Under the pieces are notes generated by a model. It had not been told where the DNA came from. It saw nothing but the letters and a program-made list of their open reading frames with translations, and searched no databases. From the NCBI GenBank assembly GCA_012517375.1, contig JAAYVC010000010.1, positions 1 through 39,099 on the forward strand: DNA of 39,099 nucleotides, read 5' to 3'. Shown here piece by piece: positions 17,165 to 26,543 of the stretch. The stretch's first letter is position 1, and each line of letters opens with the position of its first letter. The position numbers were made by a program, and so were the translations under genes. The stretch is from a bacterium (GTDB lineage: Bacteria; Hydrothermota; Tepidihabitantia; B3-TA06).

Positions 17165-17497
17165 ATGAAGAAGTTAATTTTGTTATCCGTAATTATCGCG
17201 GGCTTTTTTTCATTTGACTGCGAAAGAACGATTGAGATTAAAGGCATAGTGAAAGATGCATCCTCAGGCTATCCTATTGCAGGAGCAAGGGTCTTGCATG
17301 AAGCTATAGATACCGTTGTGGTAACGGATTCTTCAGGCAGATTCGAGCTTCCGCCCGCGCCTGCCCGGCCTGCCGAGATTCTCTTTAATGCACCCAATCA
17401 TGAACCGCTGGAGCTTGAATTCAAGCCGAAAGGTGTAAAGAGCGTTTTCGAGCTCGAGGTGGAGATGGATCCAAGACCTTTAGAAGTCATTTACTAG
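17165..17497 (+). CDS. Small secreted protein with carboxypeptidase-regulatory-like domain
   Basis: The 110-residue protein begins with a signal-like segment (MKKLILLSVIIAGFFSFDC) followed by one beta-sandwich of the carboxypeptidase-regulatory type (IKGIVKDASSGYPIAGARV, then TDSSGRFELPPAP). The Cys near residue 19 may be a lipobox Cys, but Asp at -1 is atypical, so the lipoprotein assignment is uncertain. GGAGG at 17154-17158 precedes the ATG. It lies 41 nt after the phosphodiesterase and is probably the last gene of that operon. Its role is unknown. Confidence 0.75.
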   Translation: MKKLILLSVIIAGFFSFDCERTIEIKGIVKDASSGYPIAGARVLHEAIDTVVVTDSSGRFELPPAPARPAEILFNAPNHEPLELEFKPKGVKSVFELEVEMDPRPLEVIY

Positions 17498-17531
17498 CTA
17501 AGCCTGCTTTAGGGAGTTTTTTCAATAAACA

Positions 17532-17560
17532 TTGACTTTAATGCTTCGTTAAAGTATCCT
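17532..17560 (+). promoter_or_regulatory. Promoter of the nucleoside phosphorylase gene; leaderless start
   Basis: TTGACT (17532-17537), a 17 nt spacer and TATCCT (17555-17560). The ATG at 17567 is exactly 7 nt downstream of the -10 box, at the predicted +1. No Shine-Dalgarno sequence is present. Confidence 0.75.
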
Positions 17561-17566
17561 TGAATC

Positions 17567-18871
17567 ATGCCTGTTTCTGCCTACGATTTCATCAGGAAAA
17601 AACGCATAGGCAATACATTTTCTTCAGACGAGGTTAAGGAATTCGTCGAGGGTTACCTTGAAGGAACCGTCGCCGACTACCAGATGTCGGCATGGTTGAT
17701 GGCGGTGAATTTCAACGGACTCTCCGACGAAGAGCTTTTTGCTTACACCGAAGCCTTGATTGAATCAGGCGAGAGATTTGATCTATCGGGGATTAGGGGA
17801 ATCAAGGTGGATAAACACTCGACCGGCGGTGTGGGAGATAAGGTTTCGCTCGTTCTGGCGCCGCTTGCAGCTTCATGCGGGCTTGTCGTGCCGATGGTTT
17901 CGGGCAGAGGTCTTGGTCATACCGGCGGGACATTGGATAAACTCGCGTCGATTCCCGGTTTCAGAACCTTTCTATCCGAGGATGAGTTCAAGAGACTGCT
18001 GGAGGATGTCGGTGCAGCAATGATGGGACAGACTGGAGAGCTTTGTCCTGCGGACGCTAGGATATATGCGCTGAGGGACGTAACAGCCACGGTGGAATCA
18101 ATACCTTTGATTGCAGCATCGATATCCTCAAAGAAGATAGCTGAGGGGTCCCAGGGTTTGGCGCTTGACGTCAAGGTGGGCAACGGCGCTTTCATGAAAA
18201 CGAAGGAGGAGGGGAAGAAGCTTGCAGGCACGATTATTGGCGTTACCGCAAGATTCGGCGTGCGAACGAACGCTCTCTTGACAAATATGGATGAGCCGAC
18301 CGGAAAGGCGGTGGGCAACGCTCTTGAGGTTCGTGAGGCGATTGACTGTCTCAAGGGAGGAGGTCCGGCGGATTTGAGGACGCTAGCCCTGGAGCTTTGT
18401 TCAAAGATGCTTTGCCTGTCGGGCGTTGAGGAGAGCAGGGCTAGAGAGAATGCGGTCTCGAATCTGGACTCGGGCAAGGCGCTCGACAAGTTTCGCGAGA
18501 TTGTACGCGGACAAGGAGGAGATGAGAGGATTGCCGAAGATTATTCGATTCTGCCTCAGGCGGAGGCGAGAGTCGAGGCAAGAGCTTTAGATAACGGTGT
18601 CCTGACGGAGATTGATACCTACAGAATAGGCATGCTGGCCGTCGAGCTGGGCGCAGGCAGGAGGAGGAAGGAGGATGCGGTTGATCCGGCAGTAGGTTTC
18701 GTAATCGAAAAGAAGCTGGGCGATGCAGTGAAGAAAGGCGACCTGCTTGCGACCGTTCACGCAAATGACAGCAAGAAGGGTGAGACGGTTGCAGAGAAGC
18801 TAGAGGGATGTTTCAGAATGGGCGATAAGACATCGAGTGATTCCAGATTGATAATCGAAAGAATCGAGTAG
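17567..18871 (+). CDS. deoA: Thymidine / pyrimidine-nucleoside phosphorylase
   Basis: The enzyme phosphorolyses pyrimidine (deoxy)nucleosides to base and (deoxy)ribose-1-phosphate. The 434-residue length is that of the family. The phosphate and substrate motifs VDKHSTGGVGDKVSL (about 82-96) and GRGLGHTGGTLDKLASIPG are complete. The C-terminal PYNP domain is present (YRIGMLAVELGAGR). Discriminating thymidine phosphorylase (deoA) from the broader pyrimidine enzyme (pdp) is not safe by eye, so the symbol is tentative. It is transcribed alone from a leaderless-type promoter and followed closely by the gyrA promoter. Confidence 0.9.
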   Translation: MPVSAYDFIRKKRIGNTFSSDEVKEFVEGYLEGTVADYQMSAWLMAVNFNGLSDEELFAYTEALIESGERFDLSGIRGIKVDKHSTGGVGDKVSLVLAPLAASCGLVVPMVSGRGLGHTGGTLDKLASIPGFRTFLSEDEFKRLLEDVGAAMMGQTGELCPADARIYALRDVTATVESIPLIAASISSKKIAEGSQGLALDVKVGNGAFMKTKEEGKKLAGTIIGVTARFGVRTNALLTNMDEPTGKAVGNALEVREAIDCLKGGGPADLRTLALELCSKMLCLSGVEESRARENAVSNLDSGKALDKFREIVRGQGGDERIAEDYSILPQAEARVEARALDNGVLTEIDTYRIGMLAVELGAGRRRKEDAVDPAVGFVIEKKLGDAVKKGDLLATVHANDSKKGETVAEKLEGCFRMGDKTSSDSRLIIERIE

Positions 18872-18920
18872 GACTGCGCACAAGACCCGTATAATTGCAA
18901 CTTAAGAGAGGAGGCAGCGT

Positions 18921-18948
18921 TTGACTTCCATTCCCCGAGGCGTAGAAT
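18921..18948 (+). promoter_or_regulatory. Promoter of the gyrA operon; fixes the gyrA start
   Basis: TTGACT (18921-18926), a 16 nt spacer and TAGAAT (18943-18948). The predicted +1 is about 18955, one base before the ATG at 18956. The other in-frame ATG at 18950 would lie upstream of the transcript start. Confidence 0.75.
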
Positions 18949-18955
18949 TATGATT

Positions 18956-21385
18956 ATGAATGAGACTCGCATACAGCCTGTTTACATTGAAGACGAAGTA
19001 AGACAATCCTTTCTTGATTACGCCATGAGCGTGATAGTCAGCCGCGCCCTGCCCGATATAAGGGACGGACTCAAGCCAGTGCAGCGCCGGATTCTCTATG
19101 CCATGAAGGAGCTTGGGCTTGATCCGGCCAAACCCTTCCGAAAGTGCGCGACCGTGGTCGGCGACGTTTTAGGCAAGTATCACCCGCACGGCGACATGGC
19201 GGTTTACGACACACTTGCCCGCATGGCGCAGGATTTCAGTCTGCGCTACCCCTTGATCTTAGGTCAGGGTAATTTCGGCTCAATTGACGGCGACCCGCCT
19301 GCCGCATACCGATACACCGAATCAAAGCTCCAGCAGTTGACTATGAGCATGCTGGACGATCTTGATAAGGAAACGGTCGGGTTTATCCCGAACTTCGACA
19401 ACTCACGCCAGGAGCCTGAGGTGCTCCCGGCGGCATTCCCTCAGCTTCTCATGAACGGCGCATCCGGCATCGCGGTCGGCATGGCAACGTCGATACCGCC
19501 TCACAACTTTTCAGAGATTGCAGACGCCACCGTTGCATTAATCCGTAAGCCGGAACTCTCGGATGACGAACTGTGCGAGCTCGTAAAAGGCCCCGATTTC
19601 CCTACGGGCGGCCTGATACTCGGTAAGGATGGAATAAAGGAGGCATACAAAACAGGCAAGGGCAGGGTTACAGTCCGCGGAAAGGTCCGCTTCGAGGAGC
19701 CCAAACCTGGAAGGGAAGCGATAGTCATAACGGAGATTCCATATCAGCTTAATAAGGCTCAGCTAATAGAGCGCATTATAGAGCTCGTCAAAACCAAAAA
19801 GCTGACAGATGTTGCCGACTTGAGGGACGAATCTGACAGAGAAGGAATAAGGATAGTCATTGAACTGAAACGCGGCGCGAACCGCGAGGTTCTGTTGAAC
19901 AGACTTTATCAGCACACGCCTCTGCAATCGACGTTCTCTATAATACTCCTTACCATTACCAATATGACGCCCCGGGTATACCCCTTAAAGAAGCTTCTTG
20001 AGGAGTTCATTGAATTCCGCTACGATGTCGTGAAAAAACGCACCGAGTTCGAGCTTCGCAAAGCACAGGAACGCGCGCACATACTCGAGGGCCTCAGGAA
20101 GGCGCTCGACCACATCGACGAGATTGTTCAGATAATCAAGGCCTCGCCCGACTCGAAGGAAGCCAAAACCAACCTCATGAAGCGGTTTGACTTCTCCGAC
20201 GTTCAGGCTCAGGCCATACTAGACATGCGTCTTGCAAGGCTTACAGGCCTTGAACGGGAGAAGCTTGAGGAGGAGTACCGCGAGCTCATAAAAGAGATTG
20301 AAAGACTCAAGACAATACTCGCATCACGCGCAGGCGTGATGGGCGTCATCGAGAAGGAAATTTCTGAACTCAGACGCCGCTTCGGAGATGAGCGCCGCAC
20401 TGAGATACGCGACGAGAAGCCCGAAGAGATTACGCTTGAGGATCTTATCTCGGAGGAGGACGTTACTATAATACTGACTCACCAGGGATACATAAAGCGC
20501 ATGCCTGTATCAGGCTACCGCAAGCAGGGTCGCGGGGGCGCAGGCAGGGGCACAATCGATCTCGGGAAGGAGGATATGGTCGCATCCATACTGACCGGCT
20601 CGACACACGACTCTATTCTCTTCTTCTCCAATCTGGGCAAGGCATATCTCTTGAAGGCTTACGAGGTTCCGGAAGGCTCTTTCGAGGCACGAGGCAAGCC
20701 CGTCTACCAGCTATTTAATCTTTCCGATGGTGAGCGTATAACTAGGCTCCTAAGAGTAAAGGAATTCTCGGAAAATCTGCACGTCGTGCTCGTGACAGAG
20801 CAGGGAGTAATAAAGCGCTCGTCCCTTACGATGTTTGAAAACACGAGACGCTCTGGAATAGTAGCTATAACCCTCAACGAAGGCGACAAGCTCCAGTATG
20901 CGCTTCTTGCCGACGATTCGGTCGAACTCTGTCTATTCTCCGCGAAAGGCCAGGCCGTGCGATTCCCTGTCAAGCTCGTGAGGCCGATGGGACGCGCAGC
21001 GGCAGGAGTAAGGGGAATCAAGCTTGCCGCCTCGGACAGGGTGGTATCCTCGACAACGGTCCTTGGCGATTGTTCGCTTCTGTTCGTAACGAGCAAGGGA
21101 TACGGCAAGCGTTTGTCATTCGATGAGCTGCCCAGCTTCGCCAACCGCGGCGGCAAGGGCGTACGCGTGATAGCGCTAAGTGAGCGCTCGGGTCCTCTTG
21201 TGGATGCAGTCCTCGTGCGAGATAAGGACCAGGCGATAATAGTTACAAAGCAGGGCACAGGCATACGAATAAAGGTAAAAGACGTAAAGTTCCAGAAAAG
21301 GCCGAGCCTTGGAGTTCGGCTCATATCAATAAAGGAATCCGACGAAGCTCGAGAGATAGCGGTAGTCCCGGAAGAGGAGGAATAG
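18956..21385 (+). CDS. gyrA: DNA gyrase subunit A
   Basis: GyrA is the DNA breakage-reunion subunit of gyrase. From ATG 18956 it has 809 residues. The winged-helix domain contains [12 protein letters not shown] (residues 74-85) and the catalytic Tyr120 in [10 protein letters not shown], close to Tyr122 of E. coli. The coiled-coil tower contains [19 protein letters not shown]. The C-terminal beta-pinwheel starts with a GyrA-box-like QGRGGAG near 523-529, which differs from the canonical QRRGGKG. The quinolone-region residue equivalent to E. coli Ser83 is Met81, while Asp85 (E. coli Asp87) is retained. Topoisomerase IV ParC is less likely given the box. It heads an operon with three downstream genes. 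Confidence 0.92.
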   Translation: MNETRIQPVYIEDEVRQSFLDYAMSVIVSRALPDIRDGLKPVQRRILYAMKELGLDPAKPFRKCATVVGDVLGKYHPHGDMAVYDTLARMAQDFSLRYPLILGQGNFGSIDGDPPAAYRYTESKLQQLTMSMLDDLDKETVGFIPNFDNSRQEPEVLPAAFPQLLMNGASGIAVGMATSIPPHNFSEIADATVALIRKPELSDDELCELVKGPDFPTGGLILGKDGIKEAYKTGKGRVTVRGKVRFEEPKPGREAIVITEIPYQLNKAQLIERIIELVKTKKLTDVADLRDESDREGIRIVIELKRGANREVLLNRLYQHTPLQSTFSIILLTITNMTPRVYPLKKLLEEFIEFRYDVVKKRTEFELRKAQERAHILEGLRKALDHIDEIVQIIKASPDSKEAKTNLMKRFDFSDVQAQAILDMRLARLTGLEREKLEEEYRELIKEIERLKTILASRAGVMGVIEKEISELRRRFGDERRTEIRDEKPEEITLEDLISEEDVTIILTHQGYIKRMPVSGYRKQGRGGAGRGTIDLGKEDMVASILTGSTHDSILFFSNLGKAYLLKAYEVPEGSFEARGKPVYQLFNLSDGERITRLLRVKEFSENLHVVLVTEQGVIKRSSLTMFENTRRSGIVAITLNEGDKLQYALLADDSVELCLFSAKGQAVRFPVKLVRPMGRAAAGVRGIKLAASDRVVSSTTVLGDCSLLFVTSKGYGKRLSFDELPSFANRGGKGVRVIALSERSGPLVDAVLVRDKDQAIIVTKQGTGIRIKVKDVKFQKRPSLGVRLISIKESDEAREIAVVPEEEE

Positions 21386-21394
21386 GAGAAAGAT

Positions 21395-21889
21395 ATGGGC
21401 GAAGCGGCGGCAAATATCGTTCATAAGAGGCTTCCATGGGATTCTTATTTCATGAAGATTGCGGAGCTGGTATCCGAGCGTTCTACCTGCTTGAGAAGGA
21501 AAGTCGGCGCCGTTATTGTAAGGGACAGACACATACTTGCGACCGGATACAACGGCGCTCCAAAGGGTCTTTCCCACTGCCTTGAAGTCGGCTGCCTGCG
21601 CGAGGAGCTTGGAATTCCTTCGGGCGAGCGGGTAGAGATATGCCGCGGAATTCACGCGGAGCAGAACGCGCTGGTTCAGGCTGCAAGGTTCGGCATAGGG
21701 CTCGAAGGCGGAACGCTCTACTGCAACACCCAGCCTTGCGTAACGTGCTCAAAGCTTCTCATAAACGCAGGGATTGTCCGGATTGTTTTTCTGGAGCCCT
21801 ACGCCGACAAGCTTGGCGAAGAGATGCTTTCAAGAAGCGGAGTTGATTTTGAAAGGCTCAAGTATGAGGAGGAGAAATGCCGAGAATAA
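21395..21889 (+). CDS. dCMP/cytidine deaminase family protein (ComEB-like)
   Basis: The 164-residue zinc deaminase has GIHAEQNAL near residues 84-93 (zinc His and proton-shuttling Glu) and PCVTCSKLL near 113-121 (two zinc Cys), with RRKVGAVIV and [14 protein letters not shown] as in deoxycytidylate deaminases. It probably converts dCMP to dUMP for dTTP synthesis. Extra Cys residues in [12 protein letters not shown] match the second zinc site seen in ComEB-like members. AGGAG lies just after the gyrA stop, 9 nt before this ATG. The gene overlaps rsmD by 13 nt. Confidence 0.9.
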   Translation: MGEAAANIVHKRLPWDSYFMKIAELVSERSTCLRRKVGAVIVRDRHILATGYNGAPKGLSHCLEVGCLREELGIPSGERVEICRGIHAEQNALVQAARFGIGLEGGTLYCNTQPCVTCSKLLINAGIVRIVFLEPYADKLGEEMLSRSGVDFERLKYEEEKCRE

Positions 21890-22422
21890 CATCAGGCGAG
21901 TTCGGGGGCAGGATTCTTAGATATCCGGAAGGCGAAAGGTTCCGTCCGACAATGGACAAGGTCAAGGAGGCATTATTCTCGATAATCGGAGAGGACATAG
22001 TTGACGCGCGGGTTTTAGATCTCTACTCGGCGGCAGGCGCGTTAGGGCTTGAGGCGCTTTCGAGAGGCGCGCGTCAGGTCGTGTTCGTTGAGCAGAATCC
22101 GGGCGTGTGCAGGCTGCTCGAAGGAAACATCCAGATGCTCGGCGTAGAAGAGCAGACCATCGTGGTCAAGCAGGATGTGCGTACTTATCTCAGACAATCC
22201 AAGTTCTTCGCGACGCACGTTTTCTGCGATCCTCCCTACCGCTCAGGTCTTGCCTCGGAGACCATCGGACTCCTCGCCGTAAATCCCGGGATAATGGAAG
22301 AGACTCTGATTGTCGTCGAGCATGCCGCAGACCAGGAGCTTTCCGTTCCGGAAAGACTCGAACTGGAGGACTCCAGGGAGTACGGAGATACCAAACTGAG
22401 TTTTTTGAGAAGGCGCAGATGA
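21877..22422 (+). CDS. rsmD: 16S rRNA (guanine-N2)-methyltransferase RsmD
   Basis: RsmD methylates G966 of 16S rRNA (E. coli numbering). The 181-residue protein shows the family start [12 protein letters not shown], the [13 protein letters not shown] motif, the SAM-binding [18 protein letters not shown] and the catalytic DPPY near residues 117-120. A GGAGGAG site precedes the ATG. The stop overlaps the coaD start as ATGA, the common rsmD-coaD arrangement of bacteria. Confidence 0.93.
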   Translation: MPRITSGEFGGRILRYPEGERFRPTMDKVKEALFSIIGEDIVDARVLDLYSAAGALGLEALSRGARQVVFVEQNPGVCRLLEGNIQMLGVEEQTIVVKQDVRTYLRQSKFFATHVFCDPPYRSGLASETIGLLAVNPGIMEETLIVVEHAADQELSVPERLELEDSREYGDTKLSFLRRRR

Positions 22423-22901
22423 GGATAGCCGTTTACCCCGGCACGTTCGATCCCGTAACCAACGGTCACCTCGACGTTATGATGCGGGCGCTTTCGCTCT
22501 CCGATAGGCTTATTATAGGCGTTGCGGACAGAGCCGAGAAAAATCCTCTCTTCTCGGCAACCGAGCGCGCCGAACTTATTCGGGACGTACTCAAGAACGA
22601 ACCCAGGGTGGAAGTGGCGACCTTCAGCGGTCTTTTGATTGAATTCGCAAGGTCAAAGGACGCCGCGTTCATAATAAGGGGCCTGAGGGCGGTTTCTGAT
22701 TTCGACTACGAACTTCAGCTCGCGCTCGCCAACCGGAAACTTGCGCCTCAGATTGAGACCGTATTCCTTATGCCTGCCGAGAGCTACATCTTCATCTCAA
22801 GCTCCATCGTAAAGGAAATAGCCCGCTTCGGCGGCGACGTATCCGAGCTTTGTCCTGCCTCGGTCGAGGAAGCGCTGAAACTAAAGTTCTCAACCCCGTA
22901 A
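22419..22901 (+). CDS. coaD: Phosphopantetheine adenylyltransferase
   Basis: CoaD transfers AMP from ATP to 4'-phosphopantetheine, the penultimate step of coenzyme A synthesis. The 160-residue protein has the nucleotidyltransferase motif YPGTFDPVTNGHLD (residues 6-19), RGLRAVSDFDYELQLALAN and the ISSSIVKEIARFGGDV motif. Its ATG overlaps the rsmD stop, so it is translationally coupled. The frame is open further upstream only as a shadow of rsmD. The stop codon is the first unit of a degenerate GTAAC repeat (22896-22930). Confidence 0.95.
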   Translation: MRIAVYPGTFDPVTNGHLDVMMRALSLSDRLIIGVADRAEKNPLFSATERAELIRDVLKNEPRVEVATFSGLLIEFARSKDAAFIIRGLRAVSDFDYELQLALANRKLAPQIETVFLMPAESYIFISSSIVKEIARFGGDVSELCPASVEEALKLKFSTP

Positions 22902-22930
22902 CACCGTAACCTCGTAACCTGTAACAACCC
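22896..22930 (+). repeat. Degenerate GTAAC repeat starting at the coaD stop codon
   Basis: GTAAC occurs at 22898, 22906, 22914 and 22921. The first copy supplies the coaD TAA. A related repeat, with the shared junction CCGTAACACC(C)GTAAC, supplies the stop of the YHS-like lipoprotein gene at 30662. Confidence 0.6.
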
Positions 22931-23013
22931 TTACACGTAAAACATCGTCGACTTCAGGATTCTTGCTCCATTGAGTCTGGAAAACGTATCCGATTTCTGG
23001 CAAGCGAGTAACC

Positions 23014-23041
23014 TTGACATCGGCGCTTCGCCACCTAAGAT
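23014..23041 (+). promoter_or_regulatory. Promoter of hslU; fixes the hslU start
   Basis: TTGACA (23014-23019), a 16 nt spacer and TAAGAT (23036-23041). The ATG at 23049 is 8 nt beyond the -10 box, so the transcript should start at the ATG or one base before it. Confidence 0.72.
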
Positions 23042-23048
23042 TGAAGAC

Positions 23049-24431
23049 ATGATTCAAGAAACAAACGCTAAATCGCCGCCACTTGGGGTATTGAAGAAGG
23101 ATGGCGGAGTGTTCACGCCTAGAGAGATTGTGAGAGAGCTTGACCGCTACATCGTCGGACAGGACAACGCCAAGAAAGCGGTCGCAATAGCCCTTCGAAA
23201 CCGATGGCGCCGCCAGCGAGTGCAGGAAAAACTCCGCGAGGAGATTTATCCTGCCAACATCATAATGATAGGGCCCACCGGCGTCGGAAAGACGGAGATA
23301 GCGCGCAGGCTCGCACAGCTCGCACAGGCGCCATTCGTCAAGGTCGAAGCCTCAAAATTCACCGAGGTCGGCTACGTAGGCAGGGATGTAGAGTCTATGA
23401 TAAGGGAACTCGTGGAGATAGCCGTGAAGATAGTGCGCAAGGAAAAGGAGGCCGAGGTCATTCCAAAGGCTGAGGCAAACGCAAGGGAGAAGCTTCTCGA
23501 CCTGCTTCTGCCTTCAATGCCTGCGCCCAAGGAGGGTGAGGACTCGCACGCTGAGACCAGGGCAAAGTTGAGAAAGATGCTATCTGCAGGTCTTCTCGAC
23601 GAGAGAACGGTCGAGCTCGAAACGCACAGGGAACCGCAGGGACTCTTTGATCTGTTCCGCATCAGCGGCATGGACGAGGTCAACGTCGAGCTTCAGGAGA
23701 TGCTTCAGAACGCCCTGCCCAGAAAACCCAAGAACCGCAAGGTCTCGGTCAAGGAAGCGCTTAGGATACTTACCCAGGACGAGGCTTCGAAACTCGTCGA
23801 TATGGAAGAGGTAACCTCGCTTGCCCGCGAAAGAGCCGAGAACTCGGGTATAGTTTTTATTGACGAAATAGACAAGGTCGCTGGATCAGAAGGCCCGCAT
23901 TCAGGGCCGGACGTTTCAAGGGAGGGCGTTCAGCGGGACCTCCTGCCTATTGTAGAAGGCTCTAATATTTCAACAAAGTACGGGCTCGTGAAGACCGACC
24001 ACATACTCTTCATTGCCGCGGGCGCATTTCACAAGACAAAGCCTTCGGATCTTATACCGGAGCTTCAGGGACGCTTCCCGATAAGGGTTGAACTCGATTC
24101 GCTCTCAAGGGAGGATTTCGAGCGAATCCTTACCGAACCGGAGACCGCACTCGTTAAGCAGTACCAGGCGCTTCTGGAAACCGAAGGCACGAAGATTTCC
24201 TTCACGAAGGACGGCGTCGGAGCTGTTGCCGAGATATCGGCTCTTCTCAACGAACGCTCGGAAAATATCGGAGCAAGAAGGCTGCATACCGTGATGACAG
24301 CCCTGCTCGAGGAGTTTCTTTTCGAACTTCCCGAATCGGGCAAGAAGGACATTAAAATAACGGGTAAATTCGTACGGGAAAAGCTCGATTCTATTGTCGC
24401 GGACGAGGATTTAAGCCAGTATATACTCTAG
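23049..24431 (+). CDS. hslU: HslU, ATPase subunit of the HslUV protease
   Basis: HslU is an AAA+ unfoldase that feeds substrates to the HslV peptidase. From ATG 23049 the protein has 460 residues: [20 protein letters not shown] near 23-42, Walker A GPTGVGKT at 75-82, the pore loop GYVG at 108-111, Walker [13 protein letters not shown], and the C-terminal hook DEDLSQYIL that inserts into HslV. The frame is open to a TTG at 22971, but that start has no ribosome binding site and lies upstream of the promoter. The roughly 20 residues before TPREIV are longer than in E. coli. No hslV gene is adjacent; coaD lies immediately upstream. Confidence 0.93.
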   Translation: MIQETNAKSPPLGVLKKDGGVFTPREIVRELDRYIVGQDNAKKAVAIALRNRWRRQRVQEKLREEIYPANIIMIGPTGVGKTEIARRLAQLAQAPFVKVEASKFTEVGYVGRDVESMIRELVEIAVKIVRKEKEAEVIPKAEANAREKLLDLLLPSMPAPKEGEDSHAETRAKLRKMLSAGLLDERTVELETHREPQGLFDLFRISGMDEVNVELQEMLQNALPRKPKNRKVSVKEALRILTQDEASKLVDMEEVTSLARERAENSGIVFIDEIDKVAGSEGPHSGPDVSREGVQRDLLPIVEGSNISTKYGLVKTDHILFIAAGAFHKTKPSDLIPELQGRFPIRVELDSLSREDFERILTEPETALVKQYQALLETEGTKISFTKDGVGAVAEISALLNERSENIGARRLHTVMTALLEEFLFELPESGKKDIKITGKFVREKLDSIVADEDLSQYIL

Positions 24432-24530
24432 AATACCTCTGCTAAGATTCTGCAGAGCATGACGAAAGGTGAGATTTCCTTTCAACAATGAAGTATTGGA
24501 ATAGGTCGCCAGCTGGCTGAGGACAGGACT

Positions 24531-26543
24531 TCAGCCGCTCTTACCTAGAGCGGCGAGCTTGGTCTGGGCGCGTTCAAGGTTCTTGCGTGCGTTCGAGTGG
24601 TTTGGGTCTATTGAAAGAACCTTCTGCCAGTAGGAGATGGCGAGTTCGTAGTTGTTTTCGGAGTAGGATTCAACACCCAGAAGGTAGAGCTTCTGAGCGT
24701 CCTGCGACGACTTCTGAGCGGCCTTCTGAATCTGGGCAAGATTCTCCTGAGCCTGTTTATTTGCAGGGTCGAGTTCGAGAGCCGCTTTCAGTTCCTTCTC
24801 CGAACGTGCCGGGTCCTTGCTCTGCTGTTCCTGCGCACGTTCGAGCCGGCGCTGGACGTCTTCGCTGACCTTTGAATCAATCTCGCCTATCTTCTGCAGA
24901 AGCTCCGCGTTCTGCGGCGCCACCTTTAGAAGTTCCCTAGTCTTGTTTTTGGCTTCGGAATACCTGCTCATGGATATGAGAGAGTTGACAGTGGCCATCT
25001 CCTCCTTGATGTAGCGGTCAACCTCTGCCTGTGTCTTGCGGATGTAGTCCTGCGCCACCGCGTTCGAAGGGTCGTAGTCAAGAACCTTCTCGAACGACCT
25101 CATCGCCGTAAGGTAATCCCGGCCCGTAAGCGCCTCGATGCCCTGTCTGAGGTCCGACTGCAGCGCCGCGGGCGCTTTTGAAATGAGCTCCTCCGCGAGA
25201 CCCTTCTGCGCCTCTTCTTTGTAGAAGAGTGCGAGGCTGTGCGAGGGATCCCTTGCGAGTATCTCTTCCGACATGACGGCAAGCGAAACGTAGTTCTTGC
25301 TCACGTAGGCCTGCTTAGCCTGATCGACGAGCGCCTGGAGAGCCATCTTGTCCTTTTCGGCAGAGACTTTGGCTATCATGCTCTGCGCATCCGCGTTGTC
25401 GGGCCACCATATGAGGGCCATATCCCAGCTCTCGAGCGCATCGTCGTAGCGGCTCATGTTATACTGCGAAACTCCCTGCTCATAAAGGCTCTGGCTGGTC
25501 TGCTTCTGAAGCTCAAGCGCCCTCTTCAAGGCCTCCTTCTGAGCTTCGGCAAGCAGGCGCTCCTTCTCCTCGGCGCTGGTTCCGAAGTGAAAACCCACGT
25601 CTATTCCGTGAAAACCTCCGGCGCCGAAACCGTTCGTGCTCGGCAAGTAGGAGTAGTTGACCTCAAGGTTCGCGAGCCTCAAGCCGAATCCCAGAGAGAG
25701 ACCGTTGAGCGCGCCTGCGGATATTCGTTCGGTATTGTAGCCGGCGCGAAGCGAAAAAACACTCCATGGCGAGTACTCCACTCCCGCGGCGGCTACGATG
25801 CCCCTTGCATTGCCGTAGCCTGCACTGGCGAGCAGCAGCAGTTTTTTATCAAAGAGCGAATATCTCAGGGAACCGGACAGATTAAGGGGTTGAGGATTGC
25901 CTGCGCTGTCTGCGGTATCCCCGACGAAGTAGAATCTGGGCCCGATATTCTGAACAACGAATCCGAGTCCAAGGTTGTCAAAATCCTGGTAGGCGCCGAT
26001 ATCAAGACCGACCTTGTTATCCGTAAAGGCCTCGCCTTCTTGACCGGGGTTGTACCCAAGCGATACGGTTTGCGCCTTGAGGCCGGCCCCCACGCTGAAT
26101 GGTCCGAACCTGCGCGCAAACGATATAGCCGGTATGGCTGCTACGACGGATGTGTTTTCTACGTAGTAGTCAGGATTGTTCGGGTCGGGTCTGATCTCGA
26201 TGCCGCCGACGGTTGCGGCCTTGAGACCGACGCAGAAGGTGCCGAACTTGAAGGGGAAAAGGCCGATGAAACCCAGTGAATTGACGAATCCCATGTTCTG
26301 CTCGCCCGCAATGACGGCTATCTGGGAGGCGAACGCCGATGTAGCAGGATTGTTGTAAAGGCTGAAGCGGTCCGCAGGGACGGCGCCAAGCGCTTCCGCT
26401 AAGGCAAGTCCCCTGGCTCCGAAGGAAACGTCAAGAATCGACAGGCCTGGGAAAGATACGGTGTCAACCGGCTGGGCGAAAACGGAGACAGCGGACAGCA
26501 ATGCAAGAATGAGCAGGGCTTTGATGAATCCTCTATTCCTCAT
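24531..26543 (-). CDS. PorV-like outer-membrane barrel fused to a TPR domain
   Basis: The 670-residue protein has a signal peptide (cleavage near VFAQP, residue 23). A region of about 300 residues resembles PorV/UPF0164 barrels: GARGLALAEALGAVPADRF followed by SLYNNPATSAF, then alternating aromatic and Gly-rich strands up to the VGFHFG strand. A helical linker (KERLLAEAQKEALKRALEL) leads to five or six TPR-like repeats from about 345 to the end (EQGVSQYNMSRYDDALESW; GVESYSENNYELAISYWQK). In T9SS, PorV captures the C-terminal domain of cargo at the outer membrane; a TPR tail would add a periplasmic binding surface. It is translationally coupled (ATGA) to the upstream gene, which encodes a cargo-like protein. 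Confidence 0.82.
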   Translation of the reverse strand: MRNRGFIKALLILALLSAVSVFAQPVDTVSFPGLSILDVSFGARGLALAEALGAVPADRFSLYNNPATSAFASQIAVIAGEQNMGFVNSLGFIGLFPFKFGTFCVGLKAATVGGIEIRPDPNNPDYYVENTSVVAAIPAISFARRFGPFSVGAGLKAQTVSLGYNPGQEGEAFTDNKVGLDIGAYQDFDNLGLGFVVQNIGPRFYFVGDTADSAGNPQPLNLSGSLRYSLFDKKLLLLASAGYGNARGIVAAAGVEYSPWSVFSLRAGYNTERISAGALNGLSLGFGLRLANLEVNYSYLPSTNGFGAGGFHGIDVGFHFGTSAEEKERLLAEAQKEALKRALELQKQTSQSLYEQGVSQYNMSRYDDALESWDMALIWWPDNADAQSMIAKVSAEKDKMALQALVDQAKQAYVSKNYVSLAVMSEEILARDPSHSLALFYKEEAQKGLAEELISKAPAALQSDLRQGIEALTGRDYLTAMRSFEKVLDYDPSNAVAQDYIRKTQAEVDRYIKEEMATVNSLISMSRYSEAKNKTRELLKVAPQNAELLQKIGEIDSKVSEDVQRRLERAQEQQSKDPARSEKELKAALELDPANKQAQENLAQIQKAAQKSSQDAQKLYLLGVESYSENNYELAISYWQKVLSIDPNHSNARKNLERAQTKLAALGKSG

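Noticed and set aside
17506-17522. Possible terminator after the small secreted protein gene
   Set aside because: A T-tract is present, but the stem is only about 5 bp with a wobble pair, too weak to call.
24437-24517. Short palindromes (CTCTGC/GCAGAG and GCCAGCTGGC) between hslU and the PorV-like gene
   Set aside because: The stems are short, widely spaced and lack T-tracts, so they do not support a terminator or operator call.
25239-26279. A 346-codon plus-strand open frame
   Set aside because: It is antisense to the PorV-like/TPR gene, has no ribosome binding site, and reads as a shadow of Gly- and Ser-rich codons.
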